Of a stretch of 64,000 bases of DNA, positions 9,482 to 19,010 are shown one piece after another; the first letter of the stretch is position 1, and each line of letters opens with the position of its first letter. The stretch is from UBA9926 sp018645765 (lineage in GTDB: Bacteria > Pseudomonadota > Gammaproteobacteria > Pseudomonadales > Azotimanducaceae): positions 124,001 to 188,000 of the forward strand of contig CASIBO010000002.1 in NCBI GenBank assembly GCA_949372755.1. The letters run 5' to 3'. Under the pieces are notes generated by a model that was not told the origin of the DNA, ran no database searches, and saw nothing but the letters and a program-made list of their open reading frames with translations. The translations under genes and the position numbers were made by a program.

Positions 9482-10150
9482 CTATCGCAACCGTAAGCCC
9501 TCTTTTTGGAGTGTCCAAAGTAAGACATCCAGGCGATCCTGACCGAAAAAAGGCGCACCATTATAAGCAAAGGTTGGCACGCCCCAGTGCCCGGCCTGCT
9601 CATGCGCCACTTGATTGGCAGTAATCACCGCATCCAAGCGATCCGCCTCGATGATAATGCGATGGTCCATACCCTCGAGATCAAGGCCTGCTCGATGCGC
9701 CGCCTGCGCGAGGTGTTCGCCCTGATCCCAACCTTCCGTTCCGCCCCAGATCAGCGCTGAAACTTCATCGGCAAACGCGATGCCCGCCCCGAGTTCTTCC
9801 GCCAACGCACCCAGGCGGGTTAACCGTTCAATATAAGGCTGAACCTCGCCCGTCTGCCGTCGCCCGTGTTCATCAATAATTTGTACAACCGGGTCGGGCC
9901 GCGGCCAAACACAGGGTAATGCTAGAAATTCTGCAACCCGAAAAACATCGGTCATAAAATAGGAGAACCACTGTGGCTGCACACTGTGAAAAAACTCCGG
10001 CGTGCGCACAGCAATCGGATAGACCGGCCGAAAATTCACAGTGAGATCGTACTGCGTCTGCCAATCGCGCAAACGCCTCGTTGCCAAATAAGACCACGGA
10101 CTGCGAAACGACCAGAACACATCGATTGCCATGGATTGTGGTTGCGTCAT
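9482..10150 (-). CDS. DsbA-family 2-hydroxychromene-2-carboxylate isomerase-like (kappa GST)
   Basis: A 222-residue thioredoxin-fold protein of the HCCA isomerase/kappa-class glutathione transferase family. These enzymes use glutathione, as in naphthalene degradation (NahD) or conjugation of small electrophiles. Seen: the N-terminal strand and active-site region DVFWSFRSPWSYLATRRL with the conserved Ser (no CxxC, as in this branch), FRPVYPIAVR, the helical insertion, and the C-terminal HWGVPTFAYNGAPFFGQDRLD, which matches the cis-Pro VPTF signature. It is the last of three minus-strand glutathione-related genes. The gap to the upstream GST gene is 128 bp. Confidence 0.9.
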   Translation of the reverse strand: MTQPQSMAIDVFWSFRSPWSYLATRRLRDWQTQYDLTVNFRPVYPIAVRTPEFFHSVQPQWFSYFMTDVFRVAEFLALPCVWPRPDPVVQIIDEHGRRQTGEVQPYIERLTRLGALAEELGAGIAFADEVSALIWGGTEGWDQGEHLAQAAHRAGLDLEGMDHRIIIEADRLDAVITANQVAHEQAGHWGVPTFAYNGAPFFGQDRLDVLLWTLQKEGLRLR

Positions 10151-10278
10151 TGTTTTCTCCTTTTGGCCTCGCCTTATCCACCGGAGGCATCGGCTTGCAG
10201 GTGCACCGGCCCCACATCAATACCCTGCAGTCGCGCCCTGAATTTTTCCGGCTTTTAGTGCAGCAACCGACGCGCGGC

Positions 10279-10887
10279 TTACGCGTTAATGGCCTTATCA
10301 AACGCCGGCCTCGCGGCAATTCGCGCGATATACGCCAAAAGGTGCGTCATTTCATCGGTGACGCACCCCGAACGCTGACTCATGAAACAGGCATGACCCA
10401 ACATAATATCCGCGCCCGAGAAGTCGCCGATCAGGTAGTCGCGTCCCGCCAACGCATCATTCACAGGTTCTAATGCTTTGGTCAGCAGACGCTGAGCTTG
10501 GCCTAGCGCTTTTTCGTCTCGGCGGTCCGGTGGCAGCAAGATGGTTTGGACCACGATCGTGTTAATCGGCGGCATCACCATCCCTTCGCAGTAGTGAAAC
10601 CACTGTAAGTATTCCGGAAACAAGGGCGAGGCAACCTCAGGTTTCAATCCGCCGTTTTTGTGGCGCTCAAGAATGTACTCAACGATGGCGCCAGACTCAA
10701 AAATACTGATGTCACCATCATCAAGAACCGGGACACGCCCCAAGGGATGTCGCGCTCGGTGCGTGTCGGACTTCAGATCTTTTGGATGAAAATCCATTCG
10801 ATTGAGCTCATAAGGTAGTGCCAGCTCTTCGAGCAACCAGAGGATCCGACCGGCTCGAGAGTTGGGTGCAAAGTGTAGGGTCAACAT
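10279..10887 (-). CDS. Glutathione S-transferase family protein
   Basis: A 202-residue cytosolic GST. Seen: N-terminal thioredoxin-fold domain starting LTLHFAPNSRAGRILWLLEEL, the cis-Pro region GRVPVLDDG, the glutathione gamma-Glu contact FESGAIVEYIL (around residues 63-73), and a helical C-terminal domain with the N-capping-box-like LIGDFSGADIML. This is similar to beta/theta-like GSTs of proteobacteria. It would conjugate or reduce electrophilic compounds with glutathione. Only 32 bp separate it from the upstream GST-like gene, so the two are probably cotranscribed. Confidence 0.9.
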   Translation of the reverse strand: MLTLHFAPNSRAGRILWLLEELALPYELNRMDFHPKDLKSDTHRARHPLGRVPVLDDGDISIFESGAIVEYILERHKNGGLKPEVASPLFPEYLQWFHYCEGMVMPPINTIVVQTILLPPDRRDEKALGQAQRLLTKALEPVNDALAGRDYLIGDFSGADIMLGHACFMSQRSGCVTDEMTHLLAYIARIAARPAFDKAINA

Positions 10888-10919
10888 TTAACAGTACCTC
10901 CATTGGTTTTAGGTGTTCA

Positions 10920-11984
10920 TCACGCGGCGGGTGCCGCAGATAAAGATGGCAGCAAATAAGCGTCTAGGACCCCTAAGGGCCCGAGCACATTCTCGACCAC
11001 CGCCCGGTCTGAATTGGATAAGCTAAGGATTTCAGCCCGAATATGGCGCCGAGAGACTTCGCTGTATTTTAGCGCCCGCATCGGAACTGGGCCATCACCC
11101 AGATCCAGCTCGCACCATTTTTCACCTTCAGCCAAGGCCAAGCGAGACGTCTTCAAAAATTGATGGTGGGTGTCGCGCATGTGATGAAAAAACGGCGTAA
11201 GGGTTTCCGGAAGCACGTCCCCAGGGCCGTATCCTCCTCCGCTCGATTCTGCCTCAAAGATTTGGGTCATGCGCGGCAACAGGCTCGGCGCACTCGCTTC
11301 GATCCAACTCCGGGGTTCGGGATCAGATGCAATGTGCGCTTTAAACAACCCGGCGAAAGTGAAATCCCCCAAGCTCGCGCAGTCGCCCAACAGATAAGGC
11401 TGCTCGCTAAAATGCGCTGCGGCATATTGCATGAGGGTATCAAAATCCTTCCGCACCTGAGCCGATTGATCTGGTCCGCAGCCTCGATTGTCGCAAGCCC
11501 GTAAGCCAAAGTTATCGCGAATCGTTTGAATCAAAACTGCGGCAGCCTGCTGCCCGTTCGGATCCAGTCCTTCTGCCTGAAATCGGCCGATGCGATTGGC
11601 ATAGAAGCCCTCAGCAATTGCCGCCACGTTCTCGGGATAACACCATCGACTGTTAATCGCATAGCGGCCGAACCACTCATCCGCCCAATCTTCCAGCAAA
11701 TGCGCTGCAATTTTCTGCACCGGCGTCTTAGGCAACAGTGGTCGATCTGGATATTGATGATTGAGCATCAGTCCAATTGGCGTCGTATCGTGTAGGAACC
11801 AGCCCTCTGGGGTTTCTAGTCCCGGTATAAAATGAGTGCCTAACCGCGCCTCGACCGCTGCTTGCGACGCCTCAGACTTTAATTTGAAGGTGTAGGGCAC
11901 GCCCAAATAATTCAGCATTGCCTGCAACTTGCGTGTGAACAAACTGTGTTCGCCCCCCCAGAGCACATACTGACCTTCAAACAC
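10920..11984 (-). CDS. Long GST-domain protein
   Basis: A 354-residue protein with a thioredoxin-like GST N-terminal domain (VLWGGEHSLFTRKLQAMLNYLGVPYTF, FIPGLETPEGWFLHDTTPIG) and a longer than usual all-helical C-terminal part with the GST capping-box form LLGDCASLGDFTFAGLF. It is about 130 residues longer than a standard GST. Family membership is clear but the substrate is not. First gene of the run of three glutathione-related genes. Its upstream region holds a Fur-box-like site overlapping a TATAAT that faces this gene, although 325 bp away. Confidence 0.85.
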   Translation of the reverse strand: MFEGQYVLWGGEHSLFTRKLQAMLNYLGVPYTFKLKSEASQAAVEARLGTHFIPGLETPEGWFLHDTTPIGLMLNHQYPDRPLLPKTPVQKIAAHLLEDWADEWFGRYAINSRWCYPENVAAIAEGFYANRIGRFQAEGLDPNGQQAAAVLIQTIRDNFGLRACDNRGCGPDQSAQVRKDFDTLMQYAAAHFSEQPYLLGDCASLGDFTFAGLFKAHIASDPEPRSWIEASAPSLLPRMTQIFEAESSGGGYGPGDVLPETLTPFFHHMRDTHHQFLKTSRLALAEGEKWCELDLGDGPVPMRALKYSEVSRRHIRAEILSLSNSDRAVVENVLGPLGVLDAYLLPSLSAAPAA

Positions 11985-12431
11985 GTCTTTTTCTCCTTTG
12001 CTTACTAATCATGTACAACGTGCCTCACCCTTTTGATTAGTCCCTCAATTAAGTCGAGCCGATTAACCCCAAAGACAGCCTATAACCCGCATTGGCCTCA
12101 AACGCTGGCCACTTTGGGCGACAAGGCCGCGCTCTGAACGAGCGATGCGCGCTCTGAGACGCACCATGCGCCACATTCACACAGGAAGGCTTAACGAAAC
12201 AGCCTTCGCATGAAGACATCTAGCCCTGCGTCAAAACCAAACTGGCCGCTTTTAACGATCAGCCCGCGCTGACCTAGGAACGCGGCTATGCCCGCGTACA
12301 GCCTAAAACATAATGGAAATCATTATAAGGCGCCAGATAAAAGGATGCCCACGGGTTTCGGCATCTTAAAAAGAGTTCGCATCGGTTAAGGGTTCTGCTT
12401 TAATTTGCGCTCAACCGCAAAGGCGAGCGCA
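11985..12431. other. Divergent intergenic region
   Basis: A 447-bp region between the GST operon and the alpha/beta hydrolase. It holds the Fur-box-like palindrome (12309-12327) and a hairpin GATGCC/GGCATC at 12344-12365. No coding signal is seen. Confidence 0.5.
12309..12327. promoter_or_regulatory. Fur-box-like palindrome with embedded TATAAT
   Basis: The 19-bp sequence CATAATGGAAATCATTATA matches 15 of 19 positions of the classic Fur box GATAATGATAATCATTATC, with perfect ATAATG/CATTAT arms. On the minus strand its right arm is a consensus -10 (TATAAT, 12327-12322), pointing toward the GST operon. No good -35 is seen. An iron-linked role is inference from the match. Confidence 0.45.
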
Positions 12432-13337
12432 ATGAAAAACTGCATCCTCCGCGCGCGCAACCAGCGCGCCCCCGGCAGCCTACTCAAGATATGTCTTTTG
12501 ATTTTATGCGTCGGTACAGCAAACGCTGAGTCCACGCCCAGTGAGCGCTCGCTAACGCTGTCTTCTGGCGCCAACGCGACCTTAACCCTGCCCGCTGACT
12601 CGTCGAGCGCCCGCGGCATGGTCATCATGATTCATGGCTGGTCAGGGCAGAAAGATGAAGTAGGCGATCTGTTTAAACGCCAGGCTAAGGCGCTTGCTGA
12701 GCGGAACATTGCCTCACTGCGAATGAACATTCGAGGCGAAAGTGAGCGCGAGGCCACTAACTATCGCCTGACCAGCACGTTTGTCAGCCGGGTTCAGGAT
12801 GCCCAAGCCGGGGTTGATTGGGCGATCGAGCACTACCGCCTGCTCCCCATCGGCCTGCTTGGCTTTAGCTACGGCGGCGCCACGGCAATGGAGCTGATCA
12901 GTCAAGAACCCACGCAGTATCAAAGCCTCGTGCTTTGGTCGAGCATCCTCAATCCGAATGAACTGTTTATCGGCCAACCCGCCGAGCCTTTTCGACAAGC
13001 CTTAGAAACCGGTGAAGGCGCAATACAGGACTGGGCGACCCTTTTGATCACTCGGGAGCATGTCCTCGGCATGATCGGTTTTGATCCTTTGCGCGGGCTG
13101 CCTCGGTACCGTGGCGCGCTTTTGTCTTTGCGCGGCTCAGAAGACTCCGTGCCGCAACACGATCCCAAGATTTTAAAGCGCGCCGGCGGCGCTCGGCTTG
13201 AGTATCGTATTCTGCAAGGCGCCGATCATATCTTTAACGCGTTTGATCCGACAAAGCGCTATGGCGATCGCATCATCAAGCAAACGACTAGCTGGTTTGA
13301 GCAAACCCTACCGGCAATCGAGACGGCAGGCGACTAA
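12432..13337 (+). CDS. Exported alpha/beta hydrolase
   Basis: A 301-residue alpha/beta-hydrolase-fold protein with a signal peptide (MKNCILRARNQ..., hydrophobic core LLKICLLILCVGTANA). Seen: oxyanion region MIHGWSGQKDE, nucleophile elbow GFSYGG (Ser), a late acid region LRGSEDSVP and catalytic His in GADHIFN. The pattern resembles dienelactone-hydrolase/prolyl-oligopeptidase-like esterases acting in the periplasm. Start 12432 is chosen for its ribosome site (AGGCGA) and signal peptide; a TTG at 12405 is possible but weaker. Its stop codon overlaps the convergent pmbA stop by 4 bp, so the two transcripts must read into each other or end inside coding sequence. Confidence 0.88.
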   Translation: MKNCILRARNQRAPGSLLKICLLILCVGTANAESTPSERSLTLSSGANATLTLPADSSSARGMVIMIHGWSGQKDEVGDLFKRQAKALAERNIASLRMNIRGESEREATNYRLTSTFVSRVQDAQAGVDWAIEHYRLLPIGLLGFSYGGATAMELISQEPTQYQSLVLWSSILNPNELFIGQPAEPFRQALETGEGAIQDWATLLITREHVLGMIGFDPLRGLPRYRGALLSLRGSEDSVPQHDPKILKRAGGARLEYRILQGADHIFNAFDPTKRYGDRIIKQTTSWFEQTLPAIETAGD

Positions 13338-14662
13338 CCCGATACAGATAGATCCGCGAAACGAATACGAGGCATCTTGGCGGAACGCTCCCAGTTCCAA
13401 TGCTGCACGCTGCCAATCAACGCAATCCGCTTGAGCAGTTCATAGAAATTGCCCGCAACGGTGATGCCCCGGACCGGCTGCACCCGCGCGCCGTCCCGAC
13501 ACAGATAACCGGATGCGCCAAAACTGAATTCGCCGGAGATGGGATTGGCGCCGGAATGCAATCCCGTTAGATCGGTCACAACAAGATACTCACCCGCCTG
13601 CAATGCGGCGTCATCCGCCGTACCGGCATCAACTTGAAGCTGATGCAAGCCCACACCCAGCGTAGACCTTGGGCCACGGGTACCGTGCCCTGTTGACGCC
13701 GAATTAAAATAAGATGCCGTCATGCTGTTGTGGATTAGTGATGACAAGGCCCCTTCTTTGACAAGGCACAAGGCTTGTGCCGGCGTGCCTTCACCGTCAA
13801 ACAAAGCATAACCAAACCCATCGGTGTCGAGGGGCAAATCCCGAACCGTTAGTTTGGAATCCGCGATCTCCTCACCAAGCTTATCCCGCATGGGGTTTAC
13901 CCCATCTTTCGCGGATTTACCAGAGAACATCATTGAGAACACGTTAAACAAAGACGGCAGGACCTCTTCGTCGAAAATCACATCGTACTTCCCGCTCGGA
14001 ATCGCCGCGCCTTTTAAGATATCGAAGGTGTTTTGATAGGCTTGGTCCACCAACCGATCCGGATCCAACTCAACAAATCGCCGCGCCGCCTGGCCGATGC
14101 CCTCCATTGCATTCAGGTCGCCAGATTCGATGAGTGCATAAGCATAACAATGCATCATTCGCGCTTTTGATCGGGCCTCGAGACCCGTGGTGGAGTAAAC
14201 TCGGCGTTCGCCAACCGAATCCTGAACCCCGTTGTAGGGCACGTTCTTGACCATCGGCTTTGCCGCGAGTCTTGCCTCAATGGTCAGTGCAAGCTCGATT
14301 TTCTCAGCAACCGTCGTGTGATCATTTGGGTTCAATTGTGCGTCTTGGGTTTCAAGCTTTAGGGCGTTGGCGAGGATTTTCTCGTGTGCCTCGACCGCGG
14401 CATAACTGGCATTGAGCAGGGCTTGATCTACTAGTGCGACAAGCGATTCGCCATCCGCCGCCTCACTGTAGGCGGTGCCAACGCGGTTATCTTTAATAAC
14501 GCGTAGGCCGAAGACCTGACTTGAGGTAACTTTGTGCTCCTCTAACGCACCATCCTTTGCCTTCAAAGACAGGGCCTCGCCTTGATCGACAATAAGATCC
14601 CCTTCAGCGCCAGCGGCGCGAACCCGATCGAGGATTTGTTCTGCTTGACTTGCAATACTCAT
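13334..14662 (-). CDS. pmbA: TldE/PmbA subunit of the TldD/E metalloprotease
   Basis: A 442-residue PmbA (TldE) protein. Together with TldD it forms a heterodimeric protease that degrades unfolded peptides and matures peptide substrates such as microcin B17 in E. coli. TldE lacks the zinc-binding HExxxH and supports the substrate cleft. Seen: N-terminal EALSLKAKDGALEEHKVTSSQVFGLRVI, the Y.....D motif region ISGEFSFGASGYLCRDG, and C-terminal ITVAGNFYELLKRI, all typical. Its ATG overlaps the TldD stop (TGATG), so the two are translationally coupled. Confidence 0.95.
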   Translation of the reverse strand: MSIASQAEQILDRVRAAGAEGDLIVDQGEALSLKAKDGALEEHKVTSSQVFGLRVIKDNRVGTAYSEAADGESLVALVDQALLNASYAAVEAHEKILANALKLETQDAQLNPNDHTTVAEKIELALTIEARLAAKPMVKNVPYNGVQDSVGERRVYSTTGLEARSKARMMHCYAYALIESGDLNAMEGIGQAARRFVELDPDRLVDQAYQNTFDILKGAAIPSGKYDVIFDEEVLPSLFNVFSMMFSGKSAKDGVNPMRDKLGEEIADSKLTVRDLPLDTDGFGYALFDGEGTPAQALCLVKEGALSSLIHNSMTASYFNSASTGHGTRGPRSTLGVGLHQLQVDAGTADDAALQAGEYLVVTDLTGLHSGANPISGEFSFGASGYLCRDGARVQPVRGITVAGNFYELLKRIALIGSVQHWNWERSAKMPRIRFADLSVSG

Positions 14663-16047
14663 CAGGCTTGACCTCCGACCAGAATCTCATCCACCTTTAA
14701 GGTCGCTTGGCCCACCGAGGTCGGCACGGCGCCCGACACCGATCCGCACATCCCACAAGCTAACGAAAAATCCTTTCCGACCATGGAAATTTCTTTGAGG
14801 ACTGCAGGCCCCGTGCTGATCAACGTGGCCGCCTTAACCGGATATTGGATCTTCCCATTTTCGATGTAATAACCTTCGGTGACGGCGAAATTGAATTCAC
14901 CGGTACCGGGTTGCACAGAACCACCGCCCATTTGAGCGGCATAAATCCCGCGATCGATCGAGCGAATCATGTCGTCAAAATCGGCGTCCCCGGCTTCGAT
15001 GAAGGTATTGCGCATCCTGGATGCCGGGGCATATTTATAGGATTCTCGCCTTCCCGAACCCGTGCGCTCAAAACCCGTTTGTTCTGCCCCCAATCGATCC
15101 ACGAGAAAGCTGGTTAGACGACCATCTTTGATGAGCTGGGTGTTCTGCGTCTGCATACCTTCATCGTCGATGTTGATCGAGCCCCATTCATTGGCCATGG
15201 TGCCATCGTCAACAGCACTGACCGCTTCATTGGCAATCATCTCCCCCATCTTGTCGTGAAAAACGGATGCTTTTTTGGCGACCGAGGTCGTTTCAAGCAA
15301 ATGACCGCACGCCTCATGAAAGATCACCCCACCGAACCCATTGCCGATCACAACGGGCATTCGACCAGACGGACACGCTTTTGCGCGCAAGTTAACCAGC
15401 GCCTGACGCGCGGCTTCATCACCAGTTTTCTTAGGATCAACCTGCTCTTTAATTTCCCAGCCCAAGAGGCCACCATCACTCCACATCCCCGTCGCCTGAT
15501 CCTGACCGTCCGAAGCAATCGCGGTGAGCGTCGCCCGGACATAGTTTCGGGCATCTGTTGTGTGTAAGCCTTCGCTGTTAAAAATCTCAATCCGCTGCTC
15601 TTTCTGCCGGCAAGCGCCCCGGGTTTGAGAGATGAGGTTACTGCTGGCCCGAGCTGCTGCATCTGCCGCCATCAGATACGCCACCTTGCTGTCGACATCC
15701 GCATCGGCTGACAAGATTCGATGCGCGGGGTGATGCTCAACCGGCGCCGAATAATCGAAGGCCTGCAGCGAGACTCTCGGGTCTCGAAGGTCCATCGCCG
15801 CAAGCTCACCCATGATCCGCTTGAGCTCCTCGGCCTCTGTTTTATTGGTATAGCCATACAGGACCTTGCTACCAAAAACCAAGCGCACACCTATTCCGAA
15901 ATCGATGCCAGACTCAACGGACTGAACCTGGCTACTGAGGGTGCTAATGGCATTGGTTAAACTGCGTTCAACAAAGAGTTCCGCAAAATCGGCCCCCAGC
16001 GACAATCCGTGATCGATAACGTCCTCGGCTTTCGTAACCTGCAACAT
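14662..16047 (-). CDS. tldD: TldD catalytic subunit of the TldD/E metalloprotease
   Basis: A 461-residue TldD with the zinc motif HEACGH at residues 244-249 (HExxxH) in GFGGVIFHEACGHLLE. The C-terminal ACGMCGSVSGAVPTSVGQAT region is family-typical and supplies a further zinc ligand Cys. It is the catalytic half of the TldD/PmbA protease and sits directly upstream of pmbA with a TGATG overlap. Length and start match the family. A consensus -10 (TATAAT, minus strand, 16246-16241) lies 194 bp upstream without an obvious -35. Confidence 0.96.
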   Translation of the reverse strand: MLQVTKAEDVIDHGLSLGADFAELFVERSLTNAISTLSSQVQSVESGIDFGIGVRLVFGSKVLYGYTNKTEAEELKRIMGELAAMDLRDPRVSLQAFDYSAPVEHHPAHRILSADADVDSKVAYLMAADAAARASSNLISQTRGACRQKEQRIEIFNSEGLHTTDARNYVRATLTAIASDGQDQATGMWSDGGLLGWEIKEQVDPKKTGDEAARQALVNLRAKACPSGRMPVVIGNGFGGVIFHEACGHLLETTSVAKKASVFHDKMGEMIANEAVSAVDDGTMANEWGSINIDDEGMQTQNTQLIKDGRLTSFLVDRLGAEQTGFERTGSGRRESYKYAPASRMRNTFIEAGDADFDDMIRSIDRGIYAAQMGGGSVQPGTGEFNFAVTEGYYIENGKIQYPVKAATLISTGPAVLKEISMVGKDFSLACGMCGSVSGAVPTSVGQATLKVDEILVGGQA

Positions 16048-16399
16048 GAGATTTCCTTTTCGTTAACGTAAATACTGTGTGTGGGCATCGCCTGCCGCGT
16101 TTCGCTGCAGAACTGCTGTTAGATTTTTAGCCTGATTTTTCGCGGTTCGCCGGATTCATCATTGAGCCTGTTCATCGCCTGTTAACCTTGCGCAGCAGCC
16201 CGCGGTGCGCCGCAAACTCAATGTTTTTTAGCGCGCCCTTATTATAACGCGGACTGGGGCCATCAAGATTGATTCACTGATCTTTATTCTTATGGCCGAC
16301 TCGCCCGGAGCGCGCTGGCGCCTCGAAGTAATGCCCCCTTTGCGCGACTGAATCGCGCGGCGCCGCGCCCACCAATTTTTGCGTTACCCGCCCCACCGA
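16048..16399. other. Intergenic gap upstream of tldD
   Basis: No coding signal. A minus-strand TATAAT (16246-16241) may be part of the tldD promoter. No clear -35 or terminator is seen. Confidence 0.35.
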
Positions 16400-17497
16400 T
16401 CAAGCCATAATCGACTTGAGCAAGTCATAGCACCCAAGATCATCTGATGCCGCTGATTGCCGCGCCACCATTTGCGCCATCCAAGCGTAGGCGGTGGGAT
16501 TGCTGACATCCAGCGTGCCCGCTACCACCGTTACGTAGATCCAGTTATACAGGACGCTCAATCGATAGCTTTCGAACGCAGTATCAACCGAAAGCGCCGG
16601 AATACCGAGGCTTTGCAAGCCTTCTACATATCGCTGAATCAATGCCCGTTCATGGGCCCGCCGGACCACCGTTTGCGTGCTTTGCCCTAAAAACAATGCA
16701 ACATCATTCATGCCAATGGCTTTGAGCGGCCCCTGAAAATCGATCACCATCACCCGCGCATGGGCGGCATCGGTGCCATAGAGCAGATTCTCCATTCGAA
16801 AGTCGCCATGACAAAAGGTGACGGGCGCTTGGCTCATCCTGCCTTGAAGCGTTGGAATAGCCGCTAATAACGCCTCCAAGTGGTTGTTGTAGTCGGGCGT
16901 CAGGTAATCCGAGAAACGCTCTATCGTCGCAGGCGCACCAATTGCCGAAAACTGCACCATGTTGTCGGCATGATAGCTGCCTGCAACCGAGGGCACCCAA
17001 TCTAAGGCGCTCACCCGCCCCCAAAAAGCGCCATGCAGCTTAACCAACTCATCGATCGCCAATTCGCTCTGACGTAAATCTGCGCCAATCACCTGGCTGC
17101 CCACAGCATAGTCGGACAAGTCTTCCATCAGGATCAAAAACTGATCGCCTGAAAACCCAACGAAATAGATCGCCGGCGTTTTAATGCCCGCTTTTGGACT
17201 CAGCTCACCAAAAAACCGGGCTTCGCGCTCGTAGAGATTATAATTCATCGCCATGTCACGGTTGACTGGATTTTGAGAGGAGAACTTTGCGATGAGCGTT
17301 GCTGGCGCTGCGCCTTGATCACCGCGATAGGTCAGGTTCAACTTGGCCAGCTCGGCCATCATACCCGTGCCATCACCGATCAACGATTGCATAAGAGAAC
17401 TGACCACGCCAGTGCTTGGCAAACAACCGTGTTCCTGCAAAATCTCCGTGAGCAGCGCGTTGGAAAAACCGCTGGGTAAGGCTGGAATTGAAATCAT
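16400..17497 (-). CDS. Aminoglycoside-phosphotransferase/EcKL-like kinase
   Basis: A 365-residue small-molecule kinase of the APH/choline-kinase fold, in the branch related to ecdysteroid-kinase-like (CHK) proteins that are common in proteobacterial catabolic clusters. Seen: ATP-lysine region TLIAKFSS (about residue 71), YEREARFFGEL, hinge-like LILMEDLSDY, catalytic loop FCHGDFRMENLL (Asp232) and metal-binding VIDFQG (Asp253). The substrate is unknown, and resistance should not be assumed. A second member is encoded at 45162-46271 with the same motif layout. It has a strong ribosome site (AAAGGAG). Upstream on the same strand, 293 bp away, is an SDR gene. Confidence 0.88.
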   Translation of the reverse strand: MISIPALPSGFSNALLTEILQEHGCLPSTGVVSSLMQSLIGDGTGMMAELAKLNLTYRGDQGAAPATLIAKFSSQNPVNRDMAMNYNLYEREARFFGELSPKAGIKTPAIYFVGFSGDQFLILMEDLSDYAVGSQVIGADLRQSELAIDELVKLHGAFWGRVSALDWVPSVAGSYHADNMVQFSAIGAPATIERFSDYLTPDYNNHLEALLAAIPTLQGRMSQAPVTFCHGDFRMENLLYGTDAAHARVMVIDFQGPLKAIGMNDVALFLGQSTQTVVRRAHERALIQRYVEGLQSLGIPALSVDTAFESYRLSVLYNWIYVTVVAGTLDVSNPTAYAWMAQMVARQSAASDDLGCYDLLKSIMA

Positions 17498-17790
17498 GGT
17501 TTGCTCCTTTGTTCGACCGAATGCCTATCTTGAGCATGTTTTAAATTAGATCGCATCGCAAGCAGGACTCATCCGGTTTTATTCAACTTGGGCATCCAGG
17601 CTGACGGATCAAGGCAAAGAGGCTGTCCAGAAAGTGCTCTGAGGCTGGGTTTCAAAAATCGAAAAGTACCGCTTCTGACAGATACCCAGCACCGATAACA
17701 GTCGCAGTATTGACAATGCGTATCGCCAACATCGTGCTCACCATCGCTTTGTCGATCATGACGGCGTCTAGTTAGAACCGCTCAACTGCT

Positions 17791-18570
17791 TTACAGCCCG
17801 GTACCGCCATCAACCGGTAGGATCGCACCCGTGATACCGCCAGCCTGCTCGCCAACCAAAAACAACGCAAGACCGGCGACCTCATCAACCGTGTTAAGGC
17901 GTTTAATCGCCGACTCTTGGGCGTACCCATCCTTAAAGGCCTCATAGGTCAGCCCCATTGATTCCGCGGCAGCAGGACCCTGAGCCATCATCAGATCCGT
18001 CTCCACCGCCCCAGGACTGATGGCATTAACGGTAATGCCTTGATCACCATACTCAAACGCTGCCGCTTTAGTAAATCCGTTCATGGCGTGCTTGAAGGTA
18101 ATGTAGTGCGACACATTTTTTTTGCTCGCCTGGCTGCCCTCGACCGAGGACACGTTGATAATCCGACCCCACTGGCGTTGCAGCATATCGGGTAGCACGC
18201 GACGGGTGGCCCAAAAGCAGGAATCTAAAATCCAAGCGCTGGCCTCCTGCCAGGCCGCTTCGGTGAGTTCATGAATGGGCGCGAACCCGGTTGAGCCGCC
18301 GGCGTTGTTCACCAAAATATCAATCCTGCCGAACTGCGCAAGCGTTGCATCAACCATCGCTTCCACTTCTACCTTTTGGGTTACATCCCCTGCAACGTAA
18401 AAGGCGCGATCCCCGGCAGACAGTTCCCGAATCGTTGCTGCACCCTTTTCAGCCGACCGACCATTAATGGCAACCGATGCCCCTGCTGAGAGAAAAGCCT
18501 CGGCAATCCCTCGGCCGATGCCGCGCGTGCCACCGGTTACAAGTGCTACTTTACCGTCCAAATTGTGCAT
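17791..18570 (-). CDS. SDR family oxidoreductase
   Basis: A 259-residue classical short-chain dehydrogenase. Seen: NAD(P)-binding TGGTRGIG (residues 12-19), the structural NNAG motif near 88-91, catalytic Ser in NVSSVEG, and the YITFK motif (Tyr156, Lys160). Asn-Gly-Arg after the second strand (INGRSAEK) suggests NADP preference. It is closest in pattern to FabG-like 3-oxoacyl reductases, but the substrate is open. Ribosome site AAAGGAG precedes the ATG. Confidence 0.9.
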   Translation of the reverse strand: MHNLDGKVALVTGGTRGIGRGIAEAFLSAGASVAINGRSAEKGAATIRELSAGDRAFYVAGDVTQKVEVEAMVDATLAQFGRIDILVNNAGGSTGFAPIHELTEAAWQEASAWILDSCFWATRRVLPDMLQRQWGRIINVSSVEGSQASKKNVSHYITFKHAMNGFTKAAAFEYGDQGITVNAISPGAVETDLMMAQGPAAAESMGLTYEAFKDGYAQESAIKRLNTVDEVAGLALFLVGEQAGGITGAILPVDGGTGL

Positions 18571-19010
18571 TGCGGCAACTCCTTTAAATGTCAGTCGATT
18601 CAGACCTTATGTAATCACATTCAGGCTTGAGATGAACAGTACAGGGCTTGATTAAAACAGTCACCGCGCGTTACAAAAGCAGCCACACCGTTAAGCCAGC
18701 GGGCTAATTAAAAAGCGATTAATACCCGCGCGCCGGATCAGCCCAAGCAGTGCCCAATCGTCGGGTTTGACTCTTTTGATCGCCACTGAGATCCTTATCC
18801 AATCAAGACTGGTTGGGACGCCAAGTCAATTACCGCACTGATCAAATCAGGATCAACGCACCGGGCCGCTTTTGCATTAACCCGAAAGAACAACCTGGCG
18901 CAAGGTGACCTGGGGTCAGGTGCGGCAGAGCGCATCAAGTCCCTTGTTTGGCGCGGCAAACCCTGACCCATGCTAGCCCACATTCAAGACACTCGAAGCC
19001 AAGGATTTTT
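18571..19010. other. Intergenic region upstream of sulfatase
   Basis: A 440-bp region between divergent genes. I see no conserved reading frame or clear operator. It should hold the promoters of the SDR and sulfatase genes. Confidence 0.35.
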
